A stretch of DNA of 64,000 nucleotides from Chrysopilus asiliformis (Eukaryota; Arthropoda; Insecta; Diptera; Rhagionidae), in assembly GCA_964034945.1 (NCBI GenBank), contig OZ035964.1:1634001-1698000 (forward strand), given 5' to 3'. Position numbers and translations under genes: made by a program. How positions within the stretch are numbered: the first letter of the stretch is position 1; the number at the start of each line of letters is the position of its first letter. The notes beneath the pieces are model-generated. The model saw nothing but the letters and a program-made list of their open reading frames with translations, did no database searches and was not told where the DNA came from. Shown here one piece after another: positions 48,601-61,220 of the stretch.

Positions 48601-49649
48601 AAACAATTTTTGATGGGAATCTTCTAAAATTTTCAATTTTCTATTTGTTATTTTAACTAAAAACTCTCGCATTTGTGTGGATAAATTTTATTATCCTCCT
48701 AGGTATGTTAAACGGACATTCTTCGTCTTTTTTCCCCGGTCATTATTTTCTTTTGGTTTTTCCGTTTCTCAAAATGGCAAAAGAGGTCCTGTGGCTTTTG
48801 TCCTGTGGCCAGCTTAACGGCAATTACAGGGGATTTGCGAAGAATAAGAAGAAGAGGATTTCCAACGATTTATCCGCTAGCATCTCTGCTAATCGCCAAA
48901 AATAGAAACGTTGTCGAAAAACCATGAAAACAGCAACACTAAAATTTATTATTATAAAAATAATAATAATAAAAAAAAATAACAAAGTGACCATGGCTAG
49001 GTGTGGGCGGAACCGGACAATGAATGGATTTGAAGGCAAAGGATTAAATTAAAACGTTAAATGGTCAAGAAGAAATCCTTTTGTTAACCACTCTTAAATA
49101 CCCAATAATAATGCATGAAATGCAATTGATTTTGAATTTGGAATTCTTTACACACACCTGAAGCGGTTTCTTTTTTTTTCTCCTTTTTTTTGTTTGATGT
49201 GAAGTAATGGCCAAAATCCGGATTCGATTTGTGATGGCGAAAAGTTATTTCGCACAGTTTTCCCTGCACCGCATCGGTTTATCACCGACCGAAAAAAGGA
49301 TCAAATGTTTGTTTTGACTTAAACAAATTAACAGGAAATGTGATAATTCCATTCAAAGGATTAATTGCTATTAGTGGCCCAACAAAATAGGTGGGCGTGT
49401 GTGATTTTGAGTGTTTTCAAACTAATTTTCAAAATTTTCAGTTATTCAACGACGAATTCTGTTCAATGTTAAAATTCGACTTAACTTAAGCCTTAAGCGT
49501 TAATTGCTTGTGGCCACAGAATTATTGGTGGTTCTGATCAGTAGCAGAGGTTTTGATAAAGAAAAAACAAAGGAGCGAAGTGGTAGGGGAAGGGTGAAAA
49601 GAGCATATTAAAAAAAAAAAAATCTAAATCTAGTAGCATTTTTTGGTGC

Positions 49650-50310
49650 TTCTATGTTAGATACACTTCTAGTGGCATAATTTGTAATGTCTTGAGCCAA
49701 GGTGAACTGTAGGCTTTAAAAAAACTAATAAATTCGTTGTGATAATTTTAAGGACCTTCAAAAACCAATAACCCAGTAAGGGAAGACCAAAATTTACATA
49801 AACAGGCCCTGGGAAGATTTTTGGGGGCCAAAGGGGTCTGTAGCAGCACCCCCTGGTGATTTTTAGGCGTTTCGGGGCCAGGAGCAGCATTTCTGGGTTC
49901 CCGGGACTTGTAGGATTTGTGATCAGCGATCCTGAAAACCCCCTAATGCCAATTTTTCGTCAAGAAAATACGATGCGTTATCCTTTCCGTTTCTAATTTC
50001 GAAAATCTAACACCAGATTCGTGAACAGCGATCCCGAAAACCCACGAGTGAAACTTTTCAGCCTCGTATTGAGCAGGATTCATGGCGAAAATCACGGTTT
50101 AAAAACACCCAAACCCCCTTTATCCCCCGGTAACCCCGTTAGCGGTAAAATTTCGAAAAATCCAGCCTTAGTGACCGCCTACCTAACGGATGGGACATAC
50201 TGTGAAAATTTCAAGTTTCTAGCTTCAGGGATTTGGGCTGGGCGTTAATGAGTCAGTCAATCGGTCAATCAGTCAATCAGTCAGTCGGTCAATCAGTCAG
50301 GTTAAACGAT
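49650..50310 (+). repeat. Possible dispersed element ending in AGTCAATC repeats
   Basis: This block is less AT-rich than its surroundings. It contains an internal duplication (GATTTGTGATCAGCGATCCT and GATTCGTGAACAGCGATCCC), and ends in seven to eight units of CAATCAGT/CAATCGGT near 50250-50300. The tail resembles the ACAGAC tails of R1 and of SINE-like elements. Only one copy is seen, so calling it mobile is inference. Confidence 0.4.
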
Positions 50311-51479
50311 TTCATATATATGTATAGTTGACTAACATTGTAGAAGAGAGGATGAGCAATCCTTTTTTGTGGGTATAAATTTCAAAAAATGAGTCACGAG
50401 GACAAAAAATTTGAAAATAGTTAAATAAATTTATATTAACACAAAAATCCAGCTTTACAGTTAAAAGATTAAAATTTCCACGAAAAATAGGCACCTATAA
50501 ATATATGGAAATAATTAGTTTCAATATTCGCCTCGAGCGCCACCACCCCTAGAAATGAATTCGTTTTTTTTTAAATAATTTTCTCCACTTTGAATGAGAA
50601 ACAAGTTTTCAAAACAATTTCAACTGCTTTTCATGAAAATCGAATGAAAGTGTTTAGTGGAAAAGAAATAAATATTTTTTTAATGAACAACCCGAAGGCA
50701 AATACGGTCCGAGAGTTTCCTTTTCTGTTATTTTTCTTTGTGTCAAATCAAATCGAAAAGAAATTAATTCCGTTTAGTTTGATTTTTGGTTTGGTTTAAT
50801 TTTGCTATTATTCGAGGCTAGAGTGTGCCTGCACGCCACCAACCATCCCGAAAATCGATTCAGGACTATACAGTGAGGTTATGTGGAAAATCGTGGAGGG
50901 ATAGTGGGATGGGGGGAGCAAGCGACAAAGGAGGAAAACAACACAAGAAATCAATGGTGGCTGATGGCGTAAAGGAAACAATTGTTGATGTTTATTTAAG
51001 TGTGAAGAAATTCTTTCATTTGCCCCGAATAAATTATGAATTCGTTTTGGCAACAATTACCGATTTCCACCATTCAAATTCAGTGCAATTCAATTGAATT
51101 AAATTCTGTTGACGCAACGCAATACAACGCAACGACCTTTCAGTCACAAATTGTAACGGCCGCGCAGCACTCTGGTTCTGGCGATTGTAAATAAAGGAAT
51201 TTTCTTCTCCTTTTTATTGTGCCAAATTGGACAACTTTCAGCGCGTCAAAGCGAAAATAATAATAACGAAAATTCCTTGCATTATCGCTTTTAAAGTTTC
51301 TATTTTTTATTATTTTTTTTTCAGTTCTTCCGCTCGAATGAACCTATTCTGTATACCACATTGACATTCACTCAAAAATCATGCCGTCGACCCACATGGG
51401 GTCCTTTTGATCGGATCGCTTCCCTAAGTCGTTTTTCTTGGGATTTTTTTTAAACAAATTCAAAAATTTCGAAATTAAA

Positions 51480-52470
51480 TTAAATTTAATTTAAAAAAAT
51501 TACTACAAAATACAAAACTCTAATTAATTTTGCCATTTTTATCAGCATAAATACATAAAGTCATTTATTCAATTCTGGTTTTGCCATTGCTTGTGAAATG
51601 GAATTGGTAAAAAAAGGCACCGGAAGTAAATCATTTCTCCCCCCCCCCCTCCCACCTCTTCCCCTTGGCTCGTCTCCTGCTCCTTCTGCTTATGGCCCGC
51701 CTAACTCAGTAAGGATTCGATTTAAAAGGAAATAAGGGGCCTAATTCGGTGTCTTTTTTGTGAAAATTGAATTTTTCGTGACAGACCTTCGCCTCCCTGC
51801 ACCGCCCAAAATATCGGTGATATCGTAAAACGCACAACGGATTCTTAATCAGAGGCCCGAAAACCACTTCTATGCCAAATTTCAGCAAAATTGGAGACGT
51901 GCCAAAAATTTGAAAAAATCGCAAGGGGGACCCCTGTACTTTTTTTAAGGACGAAAAATTCAAGTCCTTCGATCGGACTGAAATTCAGAATCTAGAGGTT
52001 ATCGGGGATGGAGAATCGATATCCGGTGTCATTTTTGAGGAGGGGGGTACGGTTTGGGCGGTACAAGGACGAGGTCCTTGAAAAATCCTTTTTTCCCCGA
52101 AAAGGACATCGGATATCGATTCCTTATCCCCGAAAACTCTTAGATTCCAAATTTCATGAAAATCCTTTCAGCCGTTTCCGAGATATAAAGATTCAATTTT
52201 CAAGGATTTAACATTTGAATAATCCTTTGTCACACTCGTAATTTTTGGCCTATCGACTTACGGTAAACGGTTTTTGATAGATAAAAGGATCCTAAAGAAT
52301 GTGTAATTTTTGGTTTTCCTGAAACCGAAGTACTTTTTTTCAAAACAAAATTTTTCTCGAGACTTGAAATTTTCTTGAGATTTTTTGCAAAAAATTTCAA
52401 AAATTTTCGAAATAAAATTTTTTAAACAAAATTTACTAAAAAATGTTGGAAAATGATCACAAAATGTAAT
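51480..52470 (+). repeat. R3 repeat, copy B
   Basis: Begins with the end of one unit (CAGCATAAATACATAAAGTC at 51541) and continues directly into the start of the next (GGCACCGGAAGTAAATCATT). This confirms that units lie head to tail. It keeps the hairpin (52004-52131) and ends near TTCTTGAGATTTTTTGC and AAATGTTGGAAAATG. The open frame at 51706-51963 matches those in copies A and C but has no recognised domain. Confidence 0.8.
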
Positions 52471-53649
52471 ATTCCAATAAATTCCAATAAATCTTGCTCA
52501 AAACAAATTTATTTCGCTAAACACAGGGTGTTCCAGTATAACAGGTTTCATTTTAACATCTAAGAGGCTGACTATAAAAAAAAAGTCACACGCTAGTATT
52601 TTTCATGTCTTGTCCGCCCCTTTCCCCCCTCTTCTCCTACCACACTAGTTATGCTGTTGGGCACAAAAAATAATACCGCCAACGGTTAATTTCAAATTTT
52701 CACTTAAATTTTTGAAAAATATCTCCCCAACGAAATTCACTTAAACTTCGCGAGAAAATCATTTCAGTGCAATATTTTTCCACCATACGAACATCTGCTC
52801 AGAAGGAATTCTGTGCAATATTCTGTAATGAATGAATCCTAAATGCAATCAATTTACGTTTCTGATGCTCCGTTATTGCATCAAACGAATTTCTCACATT
52901 TTCTCCAGTAATGGATGCAGCCGATAATTTTATTTCGAGTGAAATTCCATCAAAGTGAGCGAACAAAAAAAAATCAAATAAAAATTAAGTACCAGTCGGG
53001 TTACGTAGTGTGGCTCACTAACCAAAATCTATTCCTATCTAACTAACAAAAAGATGGTTTCGTTTTACCGTTACAAATTATGGCTATAGGAGGAAGCGAA
53101 CGAACGAAGCTCGAGGTTCCTATGATAATGGATATTGCACCGGAAAAAAAACATCAAAGCTGACAAAATCAAATCGAATTGAATCAAGCGAAAATTGAGA
53201 ATCTTTATTGCAGCTATAAAAAGCGTCCTTCATTTTTTCCTGGATAGGTAGATGTAAAAATATTTTATAGAGAGCGAGGAGAAAAAAAAAACAAAATGGA
53301 GTTCGTTTCCGGTGAAATTGCATTTAAGGATAGGTAAATTCGATTTCAATTTCATTACCAAAGCACTTTAGAAAATATCTTCATTTTACTCCATTTTTTC
53401 TTTTATTATTTTTAGTTTTTATCGTAAATTTTCGTAGAATAAAAGCAACAGCAACCATTGGCGATGAAAACGACAAGGAAAAAATGAGTTTAATAAGAAA
53501 AAAACATGATTTTCTTTTTTTTTAGATGGCCATAAAATCTGTTATGTGAAGATTATCCGATTTTCCACATCTTTCTGGATTTTCCGTTGCAGTTTTTTTT
53601 TATTTTTTTGGGTCTTTTACAACTTTAACGTTATTTATTTCTTCGCTTG

Positions 53650-54050
53650 CGTTGGAAAAACAGGAAAAAGCCACAATTGCCAGGGACCAATCGTCAAATA
53701 CTCTATATGATGACAGATAAAATGTTTATTTAAAAAAAATCAATTTGAGGGGGAAGGAGTAGTCCAACTTGATTCTGATGGACAGACAAGTTATGTAAAA
53801 TCATATTCTAAATACATTTAATGTTTATTAATTTTTCGATACGATGCAAAGTTTTCGATAAAATTGCAAAAAAAAACTGTTTCGTTTGTATGGAGGAGGG
53901 AAGAATGAATAGTCCAATTTTGCCCGTTCAAGAATTTAGCCTAGCCATTTGCGAGAAACGTAAATATAGAAAACTTTAAGCCTCTAGCTCAATCCTTTCG
54001 AAAGTTATGATGTTCGCGGGCAGATGGATAGACAGACGGACGAACAAAGA
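53650..54050 (+). repeat. R2 dispersed repeat, left arm of a 1.9-kb inverted composite
   Basis: Starts AAAAGCCACAATTGCCAGGG and has ACTCTATATGATGACAGATA, TTATGTAAAATCATATTCTA, TGCCCGTTCAAGAATTTAGC and CCTTTCGAAAGTTATGATG, with no hairpin insertion. The variant ATGATGACAGA is shared only with the inverted R2 fragment at 55395-55560, suggesting these two are ends of one unit. Confidence 0.75.
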
Positions 54051-54300
54051 TGTCTTTCTGTATGCAATTCAGTTTTTTCGCAATTTACTCCGAAACTACG
54101 CGTTTTTGAGTAGTCTTATTTGTAAGTTGGAGACAATAAAATTTTCCACATTTTTGTATTTCTGTAGAACTTCATATTTCAACTCGTTATCGAGATATAC
54201 TGTCGAAAAATAACGGGCTTTTGGTGGTTTGATATATGAGATGAATTGAAGAGAATAATGTTTGTCATAATTTTGTCTTTTACCGATATCCGCTTAATCG
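54050..54300 (-). repeat. R1 dispersed repeat, inverted fragment
   Basis: Contains CGCAATTTACTCCGAAACTA, CGCGTTTTTGAGTAGTC, GAATTGAAGAGAATAATGTT and TTGTCTTTTACCG, the inverse of the R1 middle. It lies between R2 and R3 with no spacer. Confidence 0.7.
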
Positions 54301-54304
54301 GTTA

Positions 54305-55390
54305 ATTGGTACTCTTCTTTACCTCCCTCCTCCCCTTGGCTCATCTCCTGCTTCTTCTCTTGATGTCCCACCTAACTCTGTAAGGATTCGATTTAAAAGG
54401 AAATAGGGGGCCTAATTCGGTGTCTTTTTTGTGAAAATTGAATTTTTCGTGACAGACCTTCGACCCCCTGCACCGCCCAAAATATCGGTGATATCGTAAA
54501 ACGCACAACGGATTCTTAATCAGAGGCCCAAAAAACCCCCCTATACCAAATTTCAGCGAAAACGGAGACATATAAAAAAATTGAAAAAATCGCAAGGGGG
54601 ACCCCTGTACTTTTTTTAAGGACGAAAAATTGAAGTCCTCCGATCGGGCTGAAATTCAGAATTTAGAGGTTATCGGGGACGGAGAATCGATATCCGGTGT
54701 CCTTTTTGAGGAGGGGGGTACGGTTTGGGTGGTACAAGGACGAGGTCCTTGAAAAATCCTTTTTTCGCCAAAAAGGACACCGGATATCGATTCCTCGTCC
54801 CCGAAAACTCTAAGATTCCGAATTTCATGAAAATCCGTTTATCCGTTTCCGAGATAAAAGGATTCAATTTTTGAAGGATTTAACATCTGAATAATCCTTT
54901 GTCCCACTCGTAATTTTTGGCCTATCGACTTACGGTAAACGGTTTTTGATAGATAAAAGGATCCTAAAGAATGTGTGATTTTTGGTTTTCCTGAAACCGA
55001 AGTACTTTTTTTAAAAAAAACATTTTTTTCTCGAGACTTGAAATTTTCTTGAGATTTTTTGTCAAAAATTTCAAAAATTTACAAACTGAATTTTTGCAAA
55101 AAAAAATTACTACAAAATGTTGGGAAATAGCCACAAAATACAAAATTCCAAATAATGTTCCCATTTCTACCAGCATAAATACATAAAACAATTTATTCAA
55201 TTCTGGGTTTTCGATTGATTTGGAAATGGTGTCGGTAAAGAAAAGGCACCGAAAGTAAATTATTCCCCCTTCCTCCCCTTGGCTCGTCTCCTGCTCTTCC
55301 TGCTGATGTCCCGCCTAATCCTGTAAGGATTTGATTTAAAAATAAAAAGGAGTGACTAACTTGGTGTCGTTTTTGTGAGAAAGCCAAATG
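54305..55390 (+). repeat. R3 repeat, copy C
   Basis: Nearly colinear with copies A and B, with the hairpin at 54675-54802. The unit start returns near 55242 (GGCACCGAAAGTAAATTATT), about 0.94 kb after the first. It passes into the inverted R2 fragment exactly as copy A does. The frames at 54341-54595 and 54670-54867 are shared with other copies and are not called as genes. Confidence 0.8.
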
Positions 55391-55394
55391 TTAG

Positions 55395-55560
55395 TATTTA
55401 GAATATGATTTTACATAACCGTTCCACATAATTGGATCAAAATCCAACCGGAGCTATGCAAATGAATTTTTTTTAAATAAACATTTTGTCTGTCATCATA
55501 TAGAGTATTTAATGATTGGCCCTTGGCAATTGTAGCTTCTCTTATGTTTTTTTTGTAGAC
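55395..55560 (-). repeat. R2 dispersed repeat fragment, right arm of the inverted composite
   Basis: Reads TAGAATATGATTTTACATAA, then TTGTCTGTCATCATATAGAG and GATTGGCCCTTGGCAATTGT, the inverse of the R2 start at 53668. About 85 bases align with the left arm. Confidence 0.75.
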
Positions 55561-56151
55561 ACTACGATTCTGTAGGGAAAAAAAGCCAAATCGAGAAAAA
55601 ATTTGCGGAGTCTCTGAGTTGCTTTTTGAGCAAAAATCTCTCCACATAATCAATTTATCGCAATTAAAAAAATGTTAAAAACTATATCCATTTTATACCC
55701 ACCATAAAATTTGGAATTTTCTTTTTTTTTTACAGCAGACACAAAATCAATCCAACGTTGAAAAAAGCGGAAGATTTCACAGAAAAAAAATCTTTCAAAA
55801 CTAAACCAATTTGAAAGGATGGGAATTTCGAATTTCTCAGGAATTTTCCAACATAATTTTATCATTTTGATTTTACTCAAAAAAAAAAAAAAGAAAACTT
55901 TTTCAACATTAAATATTATTATTTCTTTAGTAAATCTAATCACTGATGAAAATTTTATTAATTTCTGTTTTACATAAAGTTTCTTTTTTTTTTTTGTTAT
56001 TCGTTAAATTCGAATAATTTATTGTTTCAATTTTTATTTTATATATATTTTTTTAGATTATATTCTTGTTTTTTTTTTTCTTTTGATTAATTAAAATAAA
56101 AACTCTAAGCCATGAAGAGCGGTCAGGGGGATGGTGGCTGCTGCAATTTTA

Positions 56152-58497
56152 CTAACATTCATTGGACGTTGATAGTAAGAGAATATTGTGTTGTTCGGTG
56201 CTATTTCCTGTCGCCGCTGAGGATGACGTCGACGACGATCCTCCACCTGTTGATTGCGGTATCAGGAGCTGTAGGGACGATGGTGGCGGTGGTGATGATG
56301 CAACAGATGGCGCTGCAGTCGTATTCATTCGATCGTCATCGCCACTATTTGTTGTCTGTGCATTGCTACTATTGTTACCGTTATTATTACACTTAGTATT
56401 GTTATTACCACAATTATTATTATTATTGCTACTATCGTTTGAGATATTAACACCGTTAAGTATTGCGGCTCGACGTGACGCCACGACCGCCTGTTGGGCA
56501 GCCGCGGCCGCCATATATTGACCGTAATAACGGCCCAGGATTCTTGGATCCATGGCGGCAGCCGCCGCTGCACCTAAATGTGTAAAATTCGCCGGCCATT
56601 GATGCATCAGGCCTTGCCATGTCGATGGCGAAGATGGCGGCGGTGTCTGCTGATGATGGTGATGTTGCTGATGATGTGACAATCGACCCGGCAATACTGA
56701 AGCGGTAAGATCGTCCTCGTGCTGGCTGCATGGACTCTCCGCATTACTGCTAGCCAATAGATCGCCATCGTCGCGAGTTATCAAATGATGTTGACCGGCT
56801 GACAGCACTGTCGAATGATCACTGGACATGGTATTGTCCTGATGCTGTTGATTTATCACCTGATGATGATGATGATGATGATGATGTCGTCGTACCAGTG
56901 TCGAATGTATATGATGATGTGATTCCAGTATTGTGACTTCTTCTTCGGTCCCATTCGGATCATTCTGGGTCCGGCCGTGCGAGTCGAACAGCTCCTGGTT
57001 AGCGTCGGTATGGATCGCTTCTTCGGCATCACTGGCGACAACGTCAATATCTTCGTCAATATCACTAGAATTTGTGAATTGCAAACGCTGTTTGCTGGGC
57101 GTTGGGCCGCCGCCGCCACCGCCTGCCTTAATCAACTGATGAAAGTGCTCCGCGTTCAGGTGATGCTGCTGCTGCTGCTGTTGGTGTAACTGTTGATGAT
57201 GATGCTGCTGCTGCTGACGGATATGATGCTGGTGTTGCTCATTGCTATTCTCATCGTCGGGCGCCAGTAGTGAGGCGACATCGAATTGACGCTTCCTGGG
57301 ATGCGAGTATATGTTGGCCATTACGCCAGCCGTCGTTGGTCCGGTCGTTGCAACAGCGGCTGCCGCTACCCATGATGATGGACAGAATGTCGCAGCCGCC
57401 GCCGGCCCAACTAGTGTCGCAGCAGTTGCAGCGGCGGCGGCAGCAGCAGCGGCCGCTGCGGCCGCAGATGAATGATGATGTCCAGGTGGTGGTGTCACAG
57501 CGAGAGGCGGTGGACTAGGCGAATCGGTGCCTTCATCATCAACAGCTAGACCCATGTGCTTGCGAACTTTACGCTGAGCTTTGCGTCGCCGGAAGTCACC
57601 CTTTTTGAAATCCTCAATATTCGCCGGATGTATTGCCCAGTAATGGCCCTTGCCATTCGCACTGCGGCCAGCCTTAATGAAGCAATCGTTCAACGATAGA
57701 TTGTGACGTATCGAGTTCCGCCATCCTGGACCGCGGGTCCGAAAGTATGGATAATTGTCGAGGATATGCTGATAGATATCGGATAGGACGAGTTTAGTTT
57801 CCGGTGCGCTAAGTATCGCCATGGCTATTAGGCCAATGTAGCTATGCTGTGGCTTCGGTTCCTCCGGCTGAAAGACCCGATTGTGGAATAGCGACATCGA
57901 TAAGGCGAAACGGGAACCATACGGACCGCTAACGGCTGCCGCTGCCGCTGCGGCCGCAGCTGCTGCCGATGATGTTGGCGGATAACCGGGCGGACAAAGT
58001 TGCAATGATCCTGGATATTGCTGGGTGCAACGTAAACGCTCTACCATTGCGTAGTTATAGAGCTGCAATCGATAGTGATCGAGAGGCGGAAGAATTCCCG
58101 GTGGTACAACGCCATTACCGAGAATCGATGACATCCTGGCGTATGATGGCGTCGGTGTGTAGTTGAGATTTTTGTCCGTGCTGACCGCGTTATTGTCGGC
58201 GTGAGCAGCAGTTCCGGCGGCAAATTGCGACAGGACAAATTTCGCAACGTGGTCAGATGGATTTGCGGCTATCTGCTCCTGATCAAGACGTTGCGTTTCT
58301 TTGCACTCGGCAATCGCACTAGATTGAAAATACGACGAATCAGAAGACGTTGCCAGTATCGATCGAGCGTTTTGTTTATGGTAATGCTGTAAATGCTGTT
58401 CCGTTGGCAAATTGATATTGTTTTGACGATCCGCGGCTAATGATGTGTAAAACTCCCTAATTGGCGGTGATTTTTCGGCATTTTCATTGTCACACAT
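56152..58497 (-). CDS. FoxQ2: FoxQ2-type forkhead transcription factor (fd102C-like)
   Basis: A nuclear DNA-binding factor. FoxQ2 genes act in anterior and head patterning in insects and other animals. It is one uninterrupted frame of 781 residues. The forkhead domain is at about 216-310: KPQHSYIGLIAMAIL, LVLSDIYQHILDNYPYF, then the recognition helix GPGWRNSIRHNLSLNDCFIK and GKGHYWAIHPANIEDF, followed by the basic GDFRRRKAQRKVRKH. The SYIGLIAMAI start and the run GDFRRRKAQR are typical of FoxQ2 rather than other Fox classes. The flanks are low complexity: poly-Ala at about 178-189, further Ala runs, and long His and Gln stretches in the C-terminal half. I saw no clear EH1 repressor motif. The ATG at 58497 is the first in the frame; extra 5' exons cannot be excluded. 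It converges with IleRS across 27 kb. On the plus strand several open frames overlap it, which are shadows. Confidence 0.92.
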   Translation of the reverse strand: MCDNENAEKSPPIREFYTSLAADRQNNINLPTEQHLQHYHKQNARSILATSSDSSYFQSSAIAECKETQRLDQEQIAANPSDHVAKFVLSQFAAGTAAHADNNAVSTDKNLNYTPTPSYARMSSILGNGVVPPGILPPLDHYRLQLYNYAMVERLRCTQQYPGSLQLCPPGYPPTSSAAAAAAAAAAAVSGPYGSRFALSMSLFHNRVFQPEEPKPQHSYIGLIAMAILSAPETKLVLSDIYQHILDNYPYFRTRGPGWRNSIRHNLSLNDCFIKAGRSANGKGHYWAIHPANIEDFKKGDFRRRKAQRKVRKHMGLAVDDEGTDSPSPPPLAVTPPPGHHHSSAAAAAAAAAAAAATAATLVGPAAAATFCPSSWVAAAAVATTGPTTAGVMANIYSHPRKRQFDVASLLAPDDENSNEQHQHHIRQQQQHHHQQLHQQQQQQHHLNAEHFHQLIKAGGGGGGPTPSKQRLQFTNSSDIDEDIDVVASDAEEAIHTDANQELFDSHGRTQNDPNGTEEEVTILESHHHIHSTLVRRHHHHHHHHQVINQQHQDNTMSSDHSTVLSAGQHHLITRDDGDLLASSNAESPCSQHEDDLTASVLPGRLSHHQQHHHHQQTPPPSSPSTWQGLMHQWPANFTHLGAAAAAAMDPRILGRYYGQYMAAAAAQQAVVASRRAAILNGVNISNDSSNNNNNCGNNNTKCNNNGNNSSNAQTTNSGDDDRMNTTAAPSVASSPPPPSSLQLLIPQSTGGGSSSTSSSAATGNSTEQHNILLLSTSNEC

Positions 58498-60169
58498 AAT
58501 ATGGATTTTAATTTCTCTCCATATTTATTCAATTTCGCACAAAACTTTGGAAATTTCCACAAATTTCATAATTTATTTTTCCAATTTTATCAAATTTTCA
58601 ATTTTTTTACATTGAAACTGACAACGAAATGAACCAGAAATTAGGAGGGGGGTTTTTTTTAAATAAGGACTCTTCAATAAGGACTTTTGGGCGTACGAGA
58701 ATCCAAGTTTTTTTTAATTCGCGATTTTAATTGGTTTTTTTTCTCTCTCGTTATAAATTAAGGACATTTCCTTTTTCTCGATACCGTTAAAAACAGTTTG
58801 AAACAAACAAACATCTCGATGCGAAATTGAAAAAAAAAACGATTGTTAAACTTTTGCACGGTACCTGATTTGCTGAACTTTTTAGTTTTTTTTTATTTTG
58901 TTTTATTCACTCAAGGCAGACTTCATGAATTTCAAGTCGCCACTGATTTACAGTTAGTTTTGTTAACTTTATGTTTATTTTTATGGTTACCAAAAAAAAG
59001 AACAAAAAATTTATATAAAAACTAAATATAGGCAGCTAAAATGAAAAACGCAGCGCATAAATACCGTGCACTCGATCGAAGAATGAAATTTCAACTGATT
59101 TTGTGACACCGCCTGCCTTTTACAGCTGGTTATGCTATATCTATTGCTTATATTATTGCTATTTCTGTTTATTTAACTGTTATTTGCTAGACTAGTTTTT
59201 CACAATGTGTCTCACTCTTGCATTTTGAGACGCAGCCAAGTCCATTTAATTTGCTTTGCTATGAATAAAAAAAACACACACAGCATCCCTGCTTTAGAAA
59301 ACAAAACAAAACATAACAGAAAAAAAACACAACACCAAAAACAACAATATATATTTTCTCAAGAGAGGTATGGTATGGTTAGATGTGGTGGCATGGCAAT
59401 AGAACGGCACGCTCGAATTGAGTATATTTTCTTCGTAAAGTTTTTTTTTTTCTTCTTCATTTTTGTTCTGGTAAATATTTTTCCTTGTTTGTTGTTCACA
59501 TAGAAAACATTCAACCCTCATTCCACCAATCAGAGGCTGAACATCAACCGAACGCGCACACCGAAGAGGCTGGCAGGCAGGCCCGGAACACAACCGAAAA
59601 ATACGTCATGCTGAAATTACCACGGGTTGGCTAGCTGTCGGTACGCGTTCGTTGTTGGTGGGATAGTAGGGCAGAACGGTCTATAGTGCTGGTGGTGGGG
59701 GGAAAGGGCAAACCGAAAGCAAAAGCAGAGAAACAATTTTTTTTTTAATGAAAACAATCACGCCCTCCATTTGTGAAACACACGTCAACTCTGCATCTCT
59801 TCATCTACACCACCATATATTTATTATCATACCGAAAACTTGCCAATATTTTGATATTCTGATTGTACAACCAAAGAAATCCCGAAATGGGGGCATTCCG
59901 TACATTAACGCACGCATACAAATAAGGTAAAAGAGCCAGCACACCTGGCACACATTTATATACCCTCCCCGTAAATATACACGCTCTTTCGGATAGGTAT
60001 CAGGTAAAAGTTTTCTACCTTCTTTTTATGCGCTATATTAGCATACCTACATTCCAGAAAAATCTGTTGGTATTACGAGAGGATAGGTATGTGGAAGAGT
60101 GCGATTTAGTTTTTGTTGGTGCCATACAAAAATTGATTATTGCACTTTAACTGACTTTTAAGGCTAACA

Positions 60170-60620
60170 TATTTTAAACTCTATATGATGTATCGTATAG
60201 GAGTATATTAGATTCAGTATACCGTTTGTAACGCATCAGACACAAAAATTAACTACACCAGAGTGTTAAGGATGTACCCTCAGTGTGGCCTAATTGCATA
60301 AGGGCTTAGTCTTGGACTACCCGAAAACCTAATAAATCAAGGATGACATAAGATTTTGATTTCCGCATGTCTGAATGTCCGTTTATCTGTTCGTGAAACC
60401 AGGGTGGTCAAAAACCCGGGTTTCTAGTTTTTGAACGGTCAAAATAGCATCATCCCCATACAAACGAAAGAATTTTTTGCAATTTTCTCGAAAACAGTGA
60501 GTCATATTGAAAAATTTCTAAAGGTAAAATGTGTTTAAAATAGAATTTCACATAACACGTCCATACATCGAAATGCAGTTTGACCACTCTTTCCCCCTCT
60601 CCCATACAAATGGAATACTT
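60170..60620 (-). repeat. R2 dispersed repeat, inverted, with empty MITE site
   Basis: In inverse order it matches 46570-47330: CATTTGTATGGGAGAGGGGG, the TTTTCGAGAAAATTGC part, AACACTCTGGTGTAGTTAA, GATGCGTTACAAACGGTATA and CATATAGAG. At the point where the 47-kb copy carries the hAT-like MITE, this copy has CATATAGAG once, followed by unrelated sequence. Confidence 0.75.
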
Positions 60621-61220
60621 TATTGCAGGGTTTTTTTTATATGTTACATTGCTGCTACATCGCCATAATATTTACCCCACACCTCCCCCTGAATGTAGCT
60701 GAAAAACCGAAAATGCGCCATTCCTGCAATACGGTTTCGGTTTAATACGATATGAAAGTTACGGAAACCCAATTTTTTCCAAAAATTTGTGTCTCGCGAA
60801 CGGTTTTGTCGCATGGACACATTCTGTATACAATAAAATGTGAGGGAATTTCCAGCAAAGATTTTCACCAGAGAAAAGTTTTGAAAAATCCAGGAAAAAA
60901 TTTCCTACAAAAATCTTACCCGTCAAGATTTTCGGAAAATTTATGGAAAACAGTCTCGGGGGAAAAAATAGTTTTACTCAGTTGATATTTTCTTTTAAAA
61001 AAAAAGTGCAAAACTTTTGATTACAGAAAAACGTTTAAAAAAAATCAAATTTTGTTAGAGAACTAACAATTGCCTGGAAAAAATAATTATTGTTAAGGAT
61101 TTGGCGGGGGAACAGTTATATTCCGCTACCGACTGGATTTTTCATCGTCTGCACATTCGCCACCCACTCGACTAGAAGTTGGCCTCGAAATAACAAAATC
61201 AAACAAAAATATCTTATATG

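Larger units (their letters stand above)
28841..56151. other. 27-kb repeat-rich spacer between IleRS and FoxQ2, no gene recognised
   Basis: Apart from the repeats listed separately, this is AT-rich DNA with short, overlapping open frames on both strands and no recognisable protein domain, splice-linked coding exon or RNA gene. I found no transposase, integrase or reverse transcriptase frame. Stretches where I see nothing beyond simple AT-rich sequence are 30650-31840, 32310-33210, 33425-34330, 34990-36100 (TG repeat near 35261), 38000-38770, 42200-42840, 44790-46130, 47320-47980, 48610-49640, 50320-51470 and 52480-53640. Regulatory DNA for FoxQ2 could lie here but cannot be told from sequence alone. 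Confidence 0.55.

Noticed and set aside
56162..56521. Plus-strand frames over the FoxQ2 gene (also 56933-57518)
   Set aside because: They are antisense shadows of His/Gln/Ala-rich codons in FoxQ2.
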